From NCBI GenBank assembly GCA_016899975.1, contig JACJJN010000003.1, positions 109,720-173,719 on the forward strand: DNA of 64,000 bases, written 5' to 3'. Position numbers and translations under genes: made by a program. The notes beneath the pieces were generated by a model that was not told the origin of the DNA, ran no database searches, and saw nothing but the letters and a program-made list of their open reading frames with translations. The first letter of the stretch is position 1. Every line of letters begins with the position of its first letter. Origin of the DNA: Lacrimispora saccharolytica (GTDB lineage Bacteria > Bacillota > Clostridia > Lachnospirales > Lachnospiraceae). This document shows positions 1 through 8,595 of the stretch, piece after piece.

Positions 1-104
1 ATTCGGATTACATCGGAAAGTGTGTCATCGCCATCACTGTTTCTCGTGTGAAGATGCAGGTCTACCCTTCCGTTTTGGGGATTTGAGAACTGGACGTTAT
101 TCAT
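1..104 (-). CDS. PHP-domain phosphoesterase, 5' end only (runs off the window)
   Basis: Only the first 34 codons are present; the gene continues beyond position 1. Reading the minus strand from the ATG at 104-102, the peptide begins MNNVQFSNPQNGRVDLHLHT and goes on with RNSDGDDTLSDVIR. The D-L-H-x-H-T ... S-D-G pattern is the first metal-binding motif of PHP (polymerase and histidinol phosphatase) domains, found in small metal-dependent phosphoesterases of the TrpH/YciV kind. An AGAGAGG ribosome-binding site sits nine bases before the ATG, which supports the start. The substrate cannot be inferred from so short a piece, and the rest of the gene could be intact or broken. Confidence 0.65.
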   Translation of the reverse strand, partial: MNNVQFSNPQNGRVDLHLHTRNSDGDDTLSDVIR

Positions 105-426
105 CTGCAGATACCTCTCTTTCACATTTTATGCTTGGTCATCATATTCGCTTAGTTCTTCCCAATCTTCCCGATTCCCACAGTGGCGCACTTTTTACAT
201 CGAATCTTATTTATGATAATCTTCTTCATACACACAATTTCCAATCTGATGCACCAAACGTGTCTCTCTAGCAAAGAGCCGGCCTCCATCAATGAACCCA
301 GGCTCTAACTCTCTGCTGCATTCTTCCATGACCTTAAACATCATTTTGCGTTCTGCTCATTTGTCATAATGGCTTGAAATTTTTCTTTACAGCTATAAAT
401 GAGCAAATATCAAATTTTGCACAAGC
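105..426. other. Intergenic region without a recognisable gene
   Basis: I see no coding signal here. The interval separates the PHP gene start from the decayed transposase and has the mixed composition of mobile-element debris. Between about 345 and 410 a TGCTCATTT motif and its complement lie roughly 40 bases apart, which could form a weak hairpin. A short open frame at 20-271 on the plus strand overlaps the PHP start and has no ribosome-binding site, so it is not called. Confidence 0.4.
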
Positions 427-884
427 TTATCCCACAAACTTCAACGCTTCCTCAATGGACGTACTTCTTTTCATGAGACGGTACAGGGTGGACGAACGGC
501 ATGATCAGCCAATACCTTTGGATCCCCTGACGGGCAAAGAAAATAGGAGATGACCGGCACAGCGGGAAGTTCTTCCACAATCTCCTGTGCGATCTGGATC
601 TTTGATCTTGATTTATTGTACAGGATGACTACATAACTCAGGGTAATCCCGTTGCAGGAAAGCATAATGGAGACAGCCTGATACCCATAATCCTGACCGC
701 CTTTTAAATGTGCTTGATGAAAATACGCAGCTTCGATTGGATGAACCGCCTGTGACGAAGGCCGGGTATGTGAAGCAATCGTATCATCCACAATACAGTA
801 AATCGGTTGTCCGGAACGCTGATGTATACTGTTTACAACGGACACCCCCCTTGTTTGAGTGAGTATGTTTTTTTGGTACTTCAA
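427..884 (-). pseudogene. IS4-type transposase remnant
   Basis: The minus-strand frame from 884 encodes a piece resembling the middle of IS4-like DDE transposases, with the stretch YCIVDDTIASHTRPSS followed by HPIEAAYFHQAHLKGG and QDYGYQAVSIMLSCNG. In intact relatives the motif around IVDDTI lies about 100 residues into the protein, so the N-terminus is missing. After SYFLC the frame becomes nonsense and stops at 471; a second frame just downstream (RLMKRSTSIEEALKFVG, stop at about 427) looks like the original C-terminal end. The gene is therefore truncated at the front and frameshifted or deleted inside. It cannot encode a working transposase. Confidence 0.75.
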
Positions 885-1026
885 TTATACATCATTCTAC
901 AGAGGGTGTCTTTCTTTTGTGCAATATTTTGGATTTGTTCATTTATAGATATATTCAAAAACTGCTACTTTTTTTGAAAAAAGTGACGGAAACATGTACC
1001 TGGGGCTGGTCGCTGCGCCAGTGGTT

Positions 1027-1035
1027 TGATATAAT
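1027..1035 (+). promoter_or_regulatory. Extended -10 promoter for the HTH pair
   Basis: The sequence TGATATAAT matches the extended -10 consensus TGnTATAAT exactly. No good -35 is seen at 17 bases upstream, which is common for extended -10 promoters. It lies 31 bases ahead of the ATG at 1066, with an AGGAGG ribosome-binding site at 1053-1058 in between. Confidence 0.6.
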
Positions 1036-1065
1036 TTTAAGTAATAAAAACCAGGAGGACCCCAT

Positions 1066-2523
1066 ATGACAAATTTTTCCACGCTTCTCTCCAGTTTTAT
1101 AGAAGATAAAAACATTCAGATCTACCCCCTGACCCAATACTGCAGCCTGGACCGTTCCACCATGTACAAATATATCAACGGCAAACGCCTCCCTCCCAAG
1201 CAGGAGCTGGTAGAACGGATTGCCGATTACATGCGTCTGTCTCCATCGGAACACGACGAGCTTCTGACTGCATGGAAGATTGCACTGATCGGAGAAGAAG
1301 ATTATTACAGCCGCAAAAATGCTGAAAATTTTATTCTGAATTTTCCTGATATTTCCAAAATAGACCCTTTGATCTTATCCTCCTTTTCCGGCTCTGTCGG
1401 GGCTGACAGCTCCAATCCACAGTCTGACTGTCAGGCACTCTCTTCACAGATTGCGGTCAATCATGCCGTCAGCCAAATGATTCTGAGCGAAGCCGAAAAA
1501 GAAAACGGGCGCCTGGCGCTCCTGCTCCAGCCGGATAACGACTACCTGTTTCACTTTCTCACAAGTCTCGGCGAGTCTGAATGTACACTGAGCATTGAAC
1601 AGATTTTATGTCTGAACAATTCCAGTCAGCTGGACAAGAGTTACCATTCCCTGAACCTCCTGTACATTCAAAACGTACTGCCGCTCTATATCCGTGCGCT
1701 TGATTACGATATTTACTACTATTATGACAATGTGGGATCTCATTTCTCCAGCTTTAACGGACTATCCTGCCTGATCCTGACCAGTGAATCCGCCGTTGCC
1801 TGCACTTCCGATTACCGTACAGGCATTTTTTATACCCAGCCGGAAACCGTTCGGCTGCTCTGGGAATTATTCCGCGGATATAAAGAAAAATGTTCTCTTC
1901 TGTTTCATCCGGTCAGTTCCATTACCGAGGAACTGAATATGCTGCAGACTTTGGGTCAGAGTACAGAAATCAATTATGCCATCCAGCCGGAACCCTGCCT
2001 TGTCCCCTTTATCACGCCGGATCTGGTGGAAAAATATGTGCGCGCCGATCTTCCGAACCGCAAGTCCCTGATTCCAATGCTGAATCATTTTCTGTCTCTT
2101 CAAAAGAAAGCCGTTCTTTCCGATAATTTTCATGTTTACCACACACTGGAAGGGATCCGTTCTTTTCTGGAAACCGGAAAAATCTATGAAATCCCTGAAG
2201 GGCTCTGTATTCCGTTTTCCCCGGAGGACAGAACACTTCTCATCTCACGTCTGCTGCAGAATCCGAAAAAAAATTATCAGCTTCTGCGCGGACCGCTGCA
2301 GCATCTGCCGCACAATTTTCACCTGTATGTCTCACCTTCCGGCGGCTATCTGCTGTTCACCAACCGACTGAATCAGACGGTCTACCTCCTGTTCGAGGAA
2401 CCCGGTCTGCTTGCTGCGTTTTTGGACTATCTGAATCATCTTGATATAAACCATCTGTACACTTACGAGCAAATGCAGGCTTTGATTCTGGAATTGGTCG
2501 GGAAAGGAGAAAAACAATCATGA
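1066..2523 (+). CDS. HTH-domain protein, paralog A of a tandem pair
   Basis: A 485-residue protein of unknown function. Residues about 20-75 read like an XRE/Cro-type helix-turn-helix (LDRSTMYKYINGKRLPPKQE, then a segment ending MRLSPSEHDELLTAW). The remaining 400 residues match no fold I recognise; a conserved block near the C-terminus (LLRGPLQHLPHNFHL followed by YLLFTNR and YLLFEEPGLL) is shared with the next gene. A strong AGGAGG site supports the start. The stop overlaps the next start as ATGA, so the two are translationally coupled. A regulator with a large sensing domain is a plausible reading, but no ligand or target can be named. Confidence 0.8.
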   Translation: MTNFSTLLSSFIEDKNIQIYPLTQYCSLDRSTMYKYINGKRLPPKQELVERIADYMRLSPSEHDELLTAWKIALIGEEDYYSRKNAENFILNFPDISKIDPLILSSFSGSVGADSSNPQSDCQALSSQIAVNHAVSQMILSEAEKENGRLALLLQPDNDYLFHFLTSLGESECTLSIEQILCLNNSSQLDKSYHSLNLLYIQNVLPLYIRALDYDIYYYYDNVGSHFSSFNGLSCLILTSESAVACTSDYRTGIFYTQPETVRLLWELFRGYKEKCSLLFHPVSSITEELNMLQTLGQSTEINYAIQPEPCLVPFITPDLVEKYVRADLPNRKSLIPMLNHFLSLQKKAVLSDNFHVYHTLEGIRSFLETGKIYEIPEGLCIPFSPEDRTLLISRLLQNPKKNYQLLRGPLQHLPHNFHLYVSPSGGYLLFTNRLNQTVYLLFEEPGLLAAFLDYLNHLDINHLYTYEQMQALILELVGKGEKQS

Positions 2524-3989
2524 GTACTTTTTCAAGGCTTCTCAATTCTCTTGTTCATCAAAAAGATATCGCCGTATATCCGATGACGCAGTACTGCGGT
2601 ATTGACCGCACACTCATGTACAAATATCTGAACGGCAAAGATTACCCCAGAGAGCAGGCAATTGTAGACCGCATGGCGGATTTCATGCGCCTTTCTCCAT
2701 TGGAAAGTGAAGAATTGCTGACGGCATGGCAGATTGAAAAAATCGGATGGAAAGAATGGAACAGCCGTCGGAATGTGGAAGATTTTCTTCTGAGCCTCCC
2801 TGATATTTCCGACTTTTCCAGAAAATTTAAGACCGCAGGCGGCACTTGGGTGAAACAGACGGTCAATGCGCCTTCCGTTTCTTCCTCCCACGCCTGCTAT
2901 CCGGACTGCCGCGCGCTGCCGACGCAGACTGCGCTGAACAATGTCATCAGTCAGGTGATCATGGACGAGATCCAGAAAGAAAACGGCCGCCTCTGCCTGA
3001 TGCTTCAGCCGGATTACGATTATCTGTTCCATCTTCTCATGAGACTGGGGGAATATGAACATCAGCTTCCCATTGACCACATCCTGTGCCTTGGAAATTC
3101 CTCACAATCAGACAACGCGGTCCAAGACCATAATCTGGTCTATCTTCAGAAAATCCTTCCTCTGTATGTCCGCGCGCTGGACTATAACGTATACTATTAC
3201 TATGATGCAGTGGAATCACATTTTTCCAACCTGAACGGGCTTTCCTGCCTGATCCTGACCAGTTCCTGCGCGATCACCTGTACTTCCGATTTCCAGTCGG
3301 GGATCCTGTACGGAAAGCCGGAGATCGTCCAGATGCTCCAGAAGCACTTTGACGCCTGCCGTGAAAAATGCTCCCCTTTCTTCTCGCCGATCCACTCGAT
3401 CGAAGACACCTGCGAGATGATCCTGAAATTTTTCTCTGAAAATGACGAGTATTATTCTCTGCAGCCGGAGCCCTGCATTATCCCGTTCCTGACCCCTGAC
3501 CTGGTAGAGCGGATCATTCGTCCCGATCTCCCCGGACGCGCCGAACTGATCTCTTTGCTGAACGACTTTCTCAGGCGCCGGAAGGACAGTGTTTTCACCG
3601 AAAATTACCATATCTTTCACACGACTCCTGGGCTCCGCCGCTTTATGGAAACAGGGAGAAGCTATGAAATACCGGAGGATCTTTATGTTCCATTTTCCCC
3701 GGAAGACCGAAAGCTGCTGCTGTACCGGCTCAGCCCTTTTTTTCCTGAGCGGTATCATCTTCTGCGCGGTCCTCTGGAAAACCTTCCTCAGAATTTCCAC
3801 CTGTGGGCAAACGCGTCCAATGGATATATGATGTTCACAAACCGAAAAAAGGAAACCGTCTATCTGCTCTTCACAGAACCTGGTCTCCTTACCTCGTTCA
3901 TCGACTATCTCAAAAACCTGGAGGAAAAATACCTGTACACCGGTGAGGAATGTCACCACCTGATCGAAGAACTGCTGGAGCATGTCTGA
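2520..3989 (+). CDS. HTH-domain protein, paralog B of a tandem pair
   Basis: A 489-residue protein that aligns with its upstream neighbour along nearly the whole length. Shared features include the N-terminal HTH (IDRTLMYKYLNGKDYPREQA), the block ENGRLCLMLQPDYDYLFHLL, the segment LDYNVYYYYDAVESHFS and the C-terminal LLRGPLENLPQNFHLW. It therefore arose by tandem duplication. An insertion around residues 100-120 (KTAGGTWVKQTVNAPS) is the main length difference. The start overlaps the upstream stop in an ATGA junction. Retention of both diverged copies suggests they act together, perhaps as a heterodimer, but that is inference. Confidence 0.8.
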   Translation: MSTFSRLLNSLVHQKDIAVYPMTQYCGIDRTLMYKYLNGKDYPREQAIVDRMADFMRLSPLESEELLTAWQIEKIGWKEWNSRRNVEDFLLSLPDISDFSRKFKTAGGTWVKQTVNAPSVSSSHACYPDCRALPTQTALNNVISQVIMDEIQKENGRLCLMLQPDYDYLFHLLMRLGEYEHQLPIDHILCLGNSSQSDNAVQDHNLVYLQKILPLYVRALDYNVYYYYDAVESHFSNLNGLSCLILTSSCAITCTSDFQSGILYGKPEIVQMLQKHFDACREKCSPFFSPIHSIEDTCEMILKFFSENDEYYSLQPEPCIIPFLTPDLVERIIRPDLPGRAELISLLNDFLRRRKDSVFTENYHIFHTTPGLRRFMETGRSYEIPEDLYVPFSPEDRKLLLYRLSPFFPERYHLLRGPLENLPQNFHLWANASNGYMMFTNRKKETVYLLFTEPGLLTSFIDYLKNLEEKYLYTGEECHHLIEELLEHV

Positions 3990-4031
3990 AAATTACTTTC
4001 TGCGATGTACATCACAGTTTGTGGGAAACAT
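3984..4031 (+). repeat. Dispersed ~50 bp repeat, copy 1
   Basis: The segment GAAAATTACTTTCTGCGA ... CACAGTTTGTGGGAA, starting inside the last codons of the second HTH gene, is closely matched at 43158-43212 (GAAAATTGCTTTCTGCGA ... CACAGTTTGCGGGAA). Both copies end in an ACATG-type sequence. This copy supplies the terminal codons and stop of the gene. The function is unknown. Confidence 0.55.
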
Positions 4032-4045
4032 GTCTGAACAGCAGC

Positions 4046-4120
4046 AAAAAAACTCAGCCGGAATGGCTGCCGGCATCCGCGTCATCCGCAGAGCCCCGCC
4101 GCCATTCCGGCTGAGTTTTT
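4046..4120. terminator. Bidirectional terminator between HTH pair and cstA
   Basis: AAAAACTCAGCCGGAATGGC pairs with GCCATTCCGGCTGAGTTTTT, giving a perfect stem of about 20 bp with A-rich and T-rich flanks. It lies between two convergent genes, so it can terminate both. Confidence 0.9.
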
Positions 4121-4123
4121 CTA

Positions 4124-5623
4124 TCATTTTTTCTTCTTTCCTTTATATGCCTGACTTTCCTTCTTCGCCGCCGCACGCTTTCTGCCATACCAGATGATCA
4201 CACCGGTATAAGCTGCCGCTGCGCATACACCGATCACATAAGCGCCTGCCCATGGGATGTTGAACCCGATCTTCGCATTCATAATATAGGTAACGGTGAT
4301 AAACGTATACCATGCGCCCGGGATCAACGGCATCCATACAAACTTCGCCCTTCCATTTTCAAACATCCAGACGGAGATGGCAAGGAACGCGAACAGAGAC
4401 AGTGCCTGATTGGACCATGCAAAATATCTCCACAGGATATTGAATCCGTTGGCATTCATCTTCGCAAAAATCAGAATCGCAGCAACCAAAACAAAGATCA
4501 CTCCAGCCAGCGTCAGTCTCTTTCTGGTCGAAGTCTGGTCAATATGAAAAGCATCCGCAACCGCAAGACGCAGAGAACGCAGCGCCGTATCACCGGATGT
4601 GATCGGAAGCACGATAACGCCAAGCAGAGCAATGATACCGCCGACCGGTCCAAGGATATTCTTACATACAACACCGATCGTCGCTGTCGCCAAAGAAGCA
4701 TCCGCCGCCTGCAGGCCCAGATTGTAAACACCCATAGCTCCTGCCGCCCATACCATAGCGATAAAGCCTTCCAGAACCATCATATTATAGAACGTCATAC
4801 GTCCCTGGCGCTCACTTTTCATCGTTCTGGAGATGATCGCTGTCTGTGTAGAATGGAATCCGGAAAGGATACCGCAGGCTACGGTAATAAAGAATACCGG
4901 GATAAAGTGATTCGCTTCAAAATAATCACCGTAAGAAACCAATGCGCCGTTCCAACTATCCCACAATTCGATCAGCGGATAGCCATGGACAAACAGTCCC
5001 ACAAAAACGCCAACTGCAGAAAACAGCAGAATAGCTCCAAATACAGGGTAAATCCGACCGATGATCTTATCGATTGGGAATACCGTAGCCACCAGATAAT
5101 ACACAAAGATTACACCGTAGATCACCCAGGTGGAAACGGAAGTCGCTTTGCCGTCGAAGCCGAACACCTGTGTCGCCGCAATGTCGCCCGGTGTATAGAT
5201 AAACACCGCTCCTACCAGGAGAAGCAGAAGGCTGCAGAAAATCTGGTAAAAAGTATAGACGCCTTTGTTGCTGTACCTGCGGATCATATCCGGCATCTGT
5301 GTTCCGCCGTCACGCAGGCAGATCATTCCGGAAAAATAGTCATGCATGGCACCGCCGATGATGTTTCCGATTGGAATCGTAATAAAGGCAATCGGTCCAA
5401 ACAGAATTCCCTGGATCGGTCCAAGGATCGGTCCGGTTCCGGCAATATTCAGCAGGTTGATCAGACTGTTCTTCCATTCCCTCATCGGCACATAATCCAC
5501 ACCGTCCTGCTTCGTATAAGCCGGTGTCTTTCTGTCGTCCGGTTTGAATACATGCTCACAGAATCTTCCATACAGCATCGCGCCGACAAGCAGAATCACA
5601 AGTCCAACAATAAAAGTGATCAT
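4124..5623 (-). CDS. cstA: CstA-family carbon starvation / pyruvate transporter
   Basis: A 499-residue polytopic membrane protein of the CstA family, whose characterised members import pyruvate or peptides. Family hallmarks include the N-terminal helix, the block NLLNIAGTGPILGPIQGILF, the MHDYFSGMICLRDGGTQMPD segment and the later FHSTQTAIISRTMKSE. Roughly a dozen hydrophobic segments can be counted. The length is in the range of the shorter Firmicute CstA proteins (E. coli CstA is about 700). A strong purine-rich site (AGAGGGGGAG) precedes the ATG. It stands alone, with a bidirectional terminator downstream; the substrate here is inferred only from the family. Confidence 0.9.
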   Translation of the reverse strand: MITFIVGLVILLVGAMLYGRFCEHVFKPDDRKTPAYTKQDGVDYVPMREWKNSLINLLNIAGTGPILGPIQGILFGPIAFITIPIGNIIGGAMHDYFSGMICLRDGGTQMPDMIRRYSNKGVYTFYQIFCSLLLLLVGAVFIYTPGDIAATQVFGFDGKATSVSTWVIYGVIFVYYLVATVFPIDKIIGRIYPVFGAILLFSAVGVFVGLFVHGYPLIELWDSWNGALVSYGDYFEANHFIPVFFITVACGILSGFHSTQTAIISRTMKSERQGRMTFYNMMVLEGFIAMVWAAGAMGVYNLGLQAADASLATATIGVVCKNILGPVGGIIALLGVIVLPITSGDTALRSLRLAVADAFHIDQTSTRKRLTLAGVIFVLVAAILIFAKMNANGFNILWRYFAWSNQALSLFAFLAISVWMFENGRAKFVWMPLIPGAWYTFITVTYIMNAKIGFNIPWAGAYVIGVCAAAAYTGVIIWYGRKRAAAKKESQAYKGKKKK

Positions 5624-5850
5624 AACAAATCTCCCCCTCTTCCAAATGATTTCTCATTATAGCACTGCCGCGTTAAATTGTAAATATTTCTTATTTCTAC
5701 TATTTCTACAATTATTTTTATTGTTTTATGTGTAAAACGTAGAATTTTTTCTTTTTTATTCTCTGGGTATACAATTTTTCAAAGCATATCTCTTCTTTTC
5801 CCGTCAAATAGAAAGCCCTGCCCGGTCTCTTTCCTTTCATAGAACAGAAA

Positions 5851-5985
5851 GTCAAAAACCCCGCAGCAAGCTACGGGGCATCAAACTTGTAGCGCAGCAG
5901 AGCTGCGGGGTATTTGACCCTCGCGGCAGTCACCAAATGGACATGCAAGCATGTCCGCTTGGCTCGTTGCCCGCGGGAATAAAAA
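5851..5985. repeat. 135-bp two-hairpin repeat, copy 1
   Basis: Nearly identical (about six differences, the last 72 bases identical) to 23975-24109. The first half folds as a hairpin with arms CCCCGCAGC / GCTGCGGGG; the second half as CTCGCGGCA ... TGCCCGCGGG enclosing GGACATGC-AA-GCATGTCC. This copy lies between the 3' end of metG and the 5' end of cstA. No coding potential is seen. It is a dispersed intergenic repeat of unknown role. Confidence 0.85.
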
Positions 5986-6028
5986 CCGGAGTACCGCATT
6001 TTCCTGAGAAAACACGACACTCCGGTCT
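5981..6028 (-). terminator. Terminator after metG
   Basis: On the minus strand GACCGGAGT ... ACTCCGGTTTTTAT forms a stem followed by a U-rich tail about 20 bases after the metG stop. The tail abuts the 135-bp repeat. Confidence 0.8.
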
Positions 6029-6050
6029 TATATTTCATTCTTCTTCGTTA

Positions 6051-8048
6051 TCAGCAGATTTCCGCTCCTGCGGGCATTTCTTTCTCCGGTGTCATCAGAC
6101 TTAAATTTCCGTCTGCATCTTCCGCACAGAGCAGCATCCCCTCCGACAGCACGCCAGCCAGCTTCGCCGGCTTCAGGTTCACCAGAACCATAACCTTCTT
6201 TCCTACCATCTCTTCCGCTGTATACTGTGACTTGATGCCGGAAACGATCTGTTTTACCTGGCTTCCGATTTTTACCTGAGAGCAGAGCAGCTTTTTGGAT
6301 TTCTTCACTTCCTCACAGGCGATGATCTCACCTACCTGGAACTGCATCTTCATGAAATCATCGAAGGTGATCTCTTCCTTCGGTTCGATGTCGATTACCT
6401 GCTCCTCTTTGTCCTGATTCTCTGCTTTTTCATCCGCTCCCGCTTCTTTGGAAGCGGCGGCTTTCTGCTCCGCCTGGATCACTTCTACCTTTTCCATCAC
6501 TTCTTTCACATCCAGTCTCTGGAACAGGATTTCCGGTTTCTCTGTTACCTTGTTTCCGGATGGATACATGCCAAAGGTTCCCAGCTCCTCATAGGAACGC
6601 TTCTCCGCGTGAAGCTGAGCCAGGATCTTCTCTGTGGTCTCCGGCATATAGGATTCCAGCAGGCATGCGCCGATGGAGATACTCTCAACCAGGTTATAGA
6701 GAACCGTAGCCAGACGATCTTTCTTCGCTTCGTCCTTCGCCAGCGCCCACGGCATCGTCTCATCAATATATTTGTTGCAGCGCTTAAACAGATTGAAAAT
6801 CTCCGTGATCGCATCCGCAACTCTCAGATCTTCCATCTTCGCAGCCACTTTATCCACCGTTCCGGTCACAACCGCCTTCAGATCCGCGTCTACCTCTTCC
6901 TCAACGCCTGTATTGGTCACAACTCCGTCAAAATACTTATTGCTCATGGAAATGGTACGGTTTACAAGATTTCCCAGCGTATTTGCCAGATCAGAATTCA
7001 TACGCTCCACCATCAGTTCCCAGGTGATGACGCCGTCATTCTCAAACGGCATCTCATGGAGCACGAAATAGCGCACCGCGTCCACGCCGAACAGACTCAC
7101 CAGATCGTCCGCGTAGATCACATTTCCCTTGGACTTACTCATCTTGCCGTCGCCCTGCAGCAGCCACGGATGGCCAAACACCTGCTTCGGCAGAGGAAGA
7201 TCCAGCGCCATCAGGAATATCGGCCAGTAAATGGTATGGAAACGGATGATATCTTTTCCGATCAGATGCAGATCTGCCGGCCACATGGTCCGGAACTGCT
7301 CTGTGCTCTCTCCGTCGCAGTCATAGCCGATACCGGTAATGTAGTTGGTCAGAGCATCCAGCCATACATACGTCACATGCTTTGGATCAAAGCTTACCGG
7401 GATTCCCCATTTGAAGGAAGTTCTGGACACGCACAGATCCTGCAGTCCCGGAAGCAGGAAGTTATTCATCATCTCATTTTTCCTGGAAACCGGCTGGATA
7501 AATTCCGGATGTGTATTGATATGGTCAATCAGTCGCTGGGCATATTTGCTCATTTTAAAGAAATAAGCCTCTTCCTTCGCCGGCGTCACCGGACGTCCGC
7601 AGTCCGGACATTTGCCGTCCACCAGCTGGGATTCTGTGAAAAAGGACTCACACGGAGTACAGTAAAGTCCCTCATAATATCCTTTGTAAATATCTCCCTG
7701 ATCGTACAGCTTTTTAAAGATCTTCTGTACCTGCTTCTCATGATAATCGTCCGTGGTACGGATAAATTTGTCGTAAGAAGTATTCATCAGATCCCAGATC
7801 CGGCGAATCTCACTGGAAACGTTGTCCACAAATTCCTTCGGAGTAATTCCCGCTTCCTGAGCTTTCAGCTCAATCTTCTGTCCATGCTCGTCCGTTCCTG
7901 TCTGGAAGAACACATCGTATCCCTGCTGACGTTTAAAACGCGCGATACTGTCCGCCAGCACTGCCTCATAAGTATTTCCGATATGCGGCTTGCCGGAAGT
8001 ATAGGCAATCGCCGTCGTAATGTAATATTTTGGTCTGATTTTCTCCAT
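6051..8048 (-). CDS. metG: Methionyl-tRNA synthetase
   Basis: Charges tRNA-Met with methionine in the cytoplasm. The 665-residue product has the HIGH-type motif PHIGN at residues 21-25, a zinc-knuckle region with CTPCES and CPDCG, the KMSKSKGN loop near residue 302 and an anticodon-binding domain. A C-terminal tRNA-binding (OB-fold) domain of about 105 residues begins at FDDFMKMQFQVGEI. I chose the ATG at 8048 because the protein start MEKIRPKYYITTAIAY matches the family and a GGAAAAG-type site precedes it; an upstream in-frame ATG at 8123 lies in the structured leader. A T-box leader upstream indicates control by uncharged tRNA. Confidence 0.97.
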   Translation of the reverse strand: MEKIRPKYYITTAIAYTSGKPHIGNTYEAVLADSIARFKRQQGYDVFFQTGTDEHGQKIELKAQEAGITPKEFVDNVSSEIRRIWDLMNTSYDKFIRTTDDYHEKQVQKIFKKLYDQGDIYKGYYEGLYCTPCESFFTESQLVDGKCPDCGRPVTPAKEEAYFFKMSKYAQRLIDHINTHPEFIQPVSRKNEMMNNFLLPGLQDLCVSRTSFKWGIPVSFDPKHVTYVWLDALTNYITGIGYDCDGESTEQFRTMWPADLHLIGKDIIRFHTIYWPIFLMALDLPLPKQVFGHPWLLQGDGKMSKSKGNVIYADDLVSLFGVDAVRYFVLHEMPFENDGVITWELMVERMNSDLANTLGNLVNRTISMSNKYFDGVVTNTGVEEEVDADLKAVVTGTVDKVAAKMEDLRVADAITEIFNLFKRCNKYIDETMPWALAKDEAKKDRLATVLYNLVESISIGACLLESYMPETTEKILAQLHAEKRSYEELGTFGMYPSGNKVTEKPEILFQRLDVKEVMEKVEVIQAEQKAAASKEAGADEKAENQDKEEQVIDIEPKEEITFDDFMKMQFQVGEIIACEEVKKSKKLLCSQVKIGSQVKQIVSGIKSQYTAEEMVGKKVMVLVNLKPAKLAGVLSEGMLLCAEDADGNLSLMTPEKEMPAGAEIC

Positions 8049-8079
8049 GTTTTTCTTTTCCTTTCCTATAAATACGAAA

Positions 8080-8100
8080 GAATCCTGCTTTGCAGGATTC
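8080..8100. repeat. Small perfect hairpin in the metG leader
   Basis: GAATCCTGC-TTT-GCAGGATTC is a perfect 9-bp stem between the T-box terminator and the metG start codon. It is followed by a GC-rich structured stretch (8101-8165) ending CCCCGCGGAA, reminiscent of the end of the 135-bp repeat. That stretch may be a diverged relative, but the match is too weak to call. Confidence 0.5.
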
Positions 8101-8170
8101 TCCGCCTGCGTCGGGTCGCACAAGCGACATCTTCCACTCCGCCGCAGTGCGATCCCCGCGGAACGTTTTT

Positions 8171-8200
8171 ATTTCATAGGAAAGCAATTTCCTGTGAAAT
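8171..8200. repeat. 30-bp hairpin repeat, metG leader copy
   Basis: ATTTCATAGGAAA-GCAA-TTTCCTGTGAAAT is an imperfect palindrome directly after the T-box terminator. The same hairpin is at 23947-23976 in the ileS leader (ATTTCACAGGAAA-GCAA-TTTCCTGTGAAGT). Its presence in both aminoacyl-tRNA synthetase leaders suggests a shared mobile or regulatory hairpin. Confidence 0.75.
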
Positions 8201-8202
8201 AA

Positions 8203-8455
8203 AAAAGCTGCCTTCTCATATGAGAAGACAGGCGCTCACCCGTGTTACCACTTCTTTTCGTCTCCGCCTCACGGCGAAAACCTCTGCGGGTACAAAATAC
8301 CCTTCCGCTGTAACAGGCGGAACCTGTCGCAGCCTTGCCGTTTCCGGTTCGGTGCGCCTCTCAGGAGCCATGTTCCATAAAGCTTTGCTCATCCCTCTCA
8401 GCCTGCCGTCTGATTTTCAGACAACTTACGGGAATTCTCTGTAGAGCGTCCACGA
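8203..8455 (-). promoter_or_regulatory. T-box riboswitch leader of metG
   Basis: On the minus strand the conserved T-box sequence appears as AGAAGTGGTAACACGGG; its UGGU is complementary to the ACCA end of tRNA-Met. It is followed by a terminator (CTTCTCATATGAGAAGGCAGC then TTTTTT, at 8203-8235). Upstream lies a large structured region with a GAGAGGGA segment typical of Stem I. T-box leaders read through into the synthetase gene when the cognate tRNA is uncharged. The exact specifier codon was not located with certainty, and the 5' boundary is approximate. Confidence 0.88.
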
Positions 8456-8531
8456 TATGTACTCTCTCCATCCTCGTGTTTACCATAATATAAAATAATG
8501 CTAACACATCCCAAAGTTTTTGTAAAGCCTT

Positions 8532-8560
8532 TTGTGTTTCGTGACAGTGTATGATAAAAT
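8532..8560 (+). promoter_or_regulatory. Promoter for the DUF2752-DUF4234 pair
   Basis: TTGTGT at 8532-8537 and TAAAAT at 8555-8560 are separated by exactly 17 bases, fitting a sigma-A promoter 36 bases ahead of the ATG at 8596. Confidence 0.6.
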
Positions 8561-8595
8561 AATGAAATGAGATTACCCGAAAGAAGGCACATACC

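Noticed and set aside
6609..8444. A 611-codon open frame on the plus strand opposite metG
   Set aside because: It is the reverse-strand shadow of a highly conserved gene, has no ribosome-binding site and no family resemblance.
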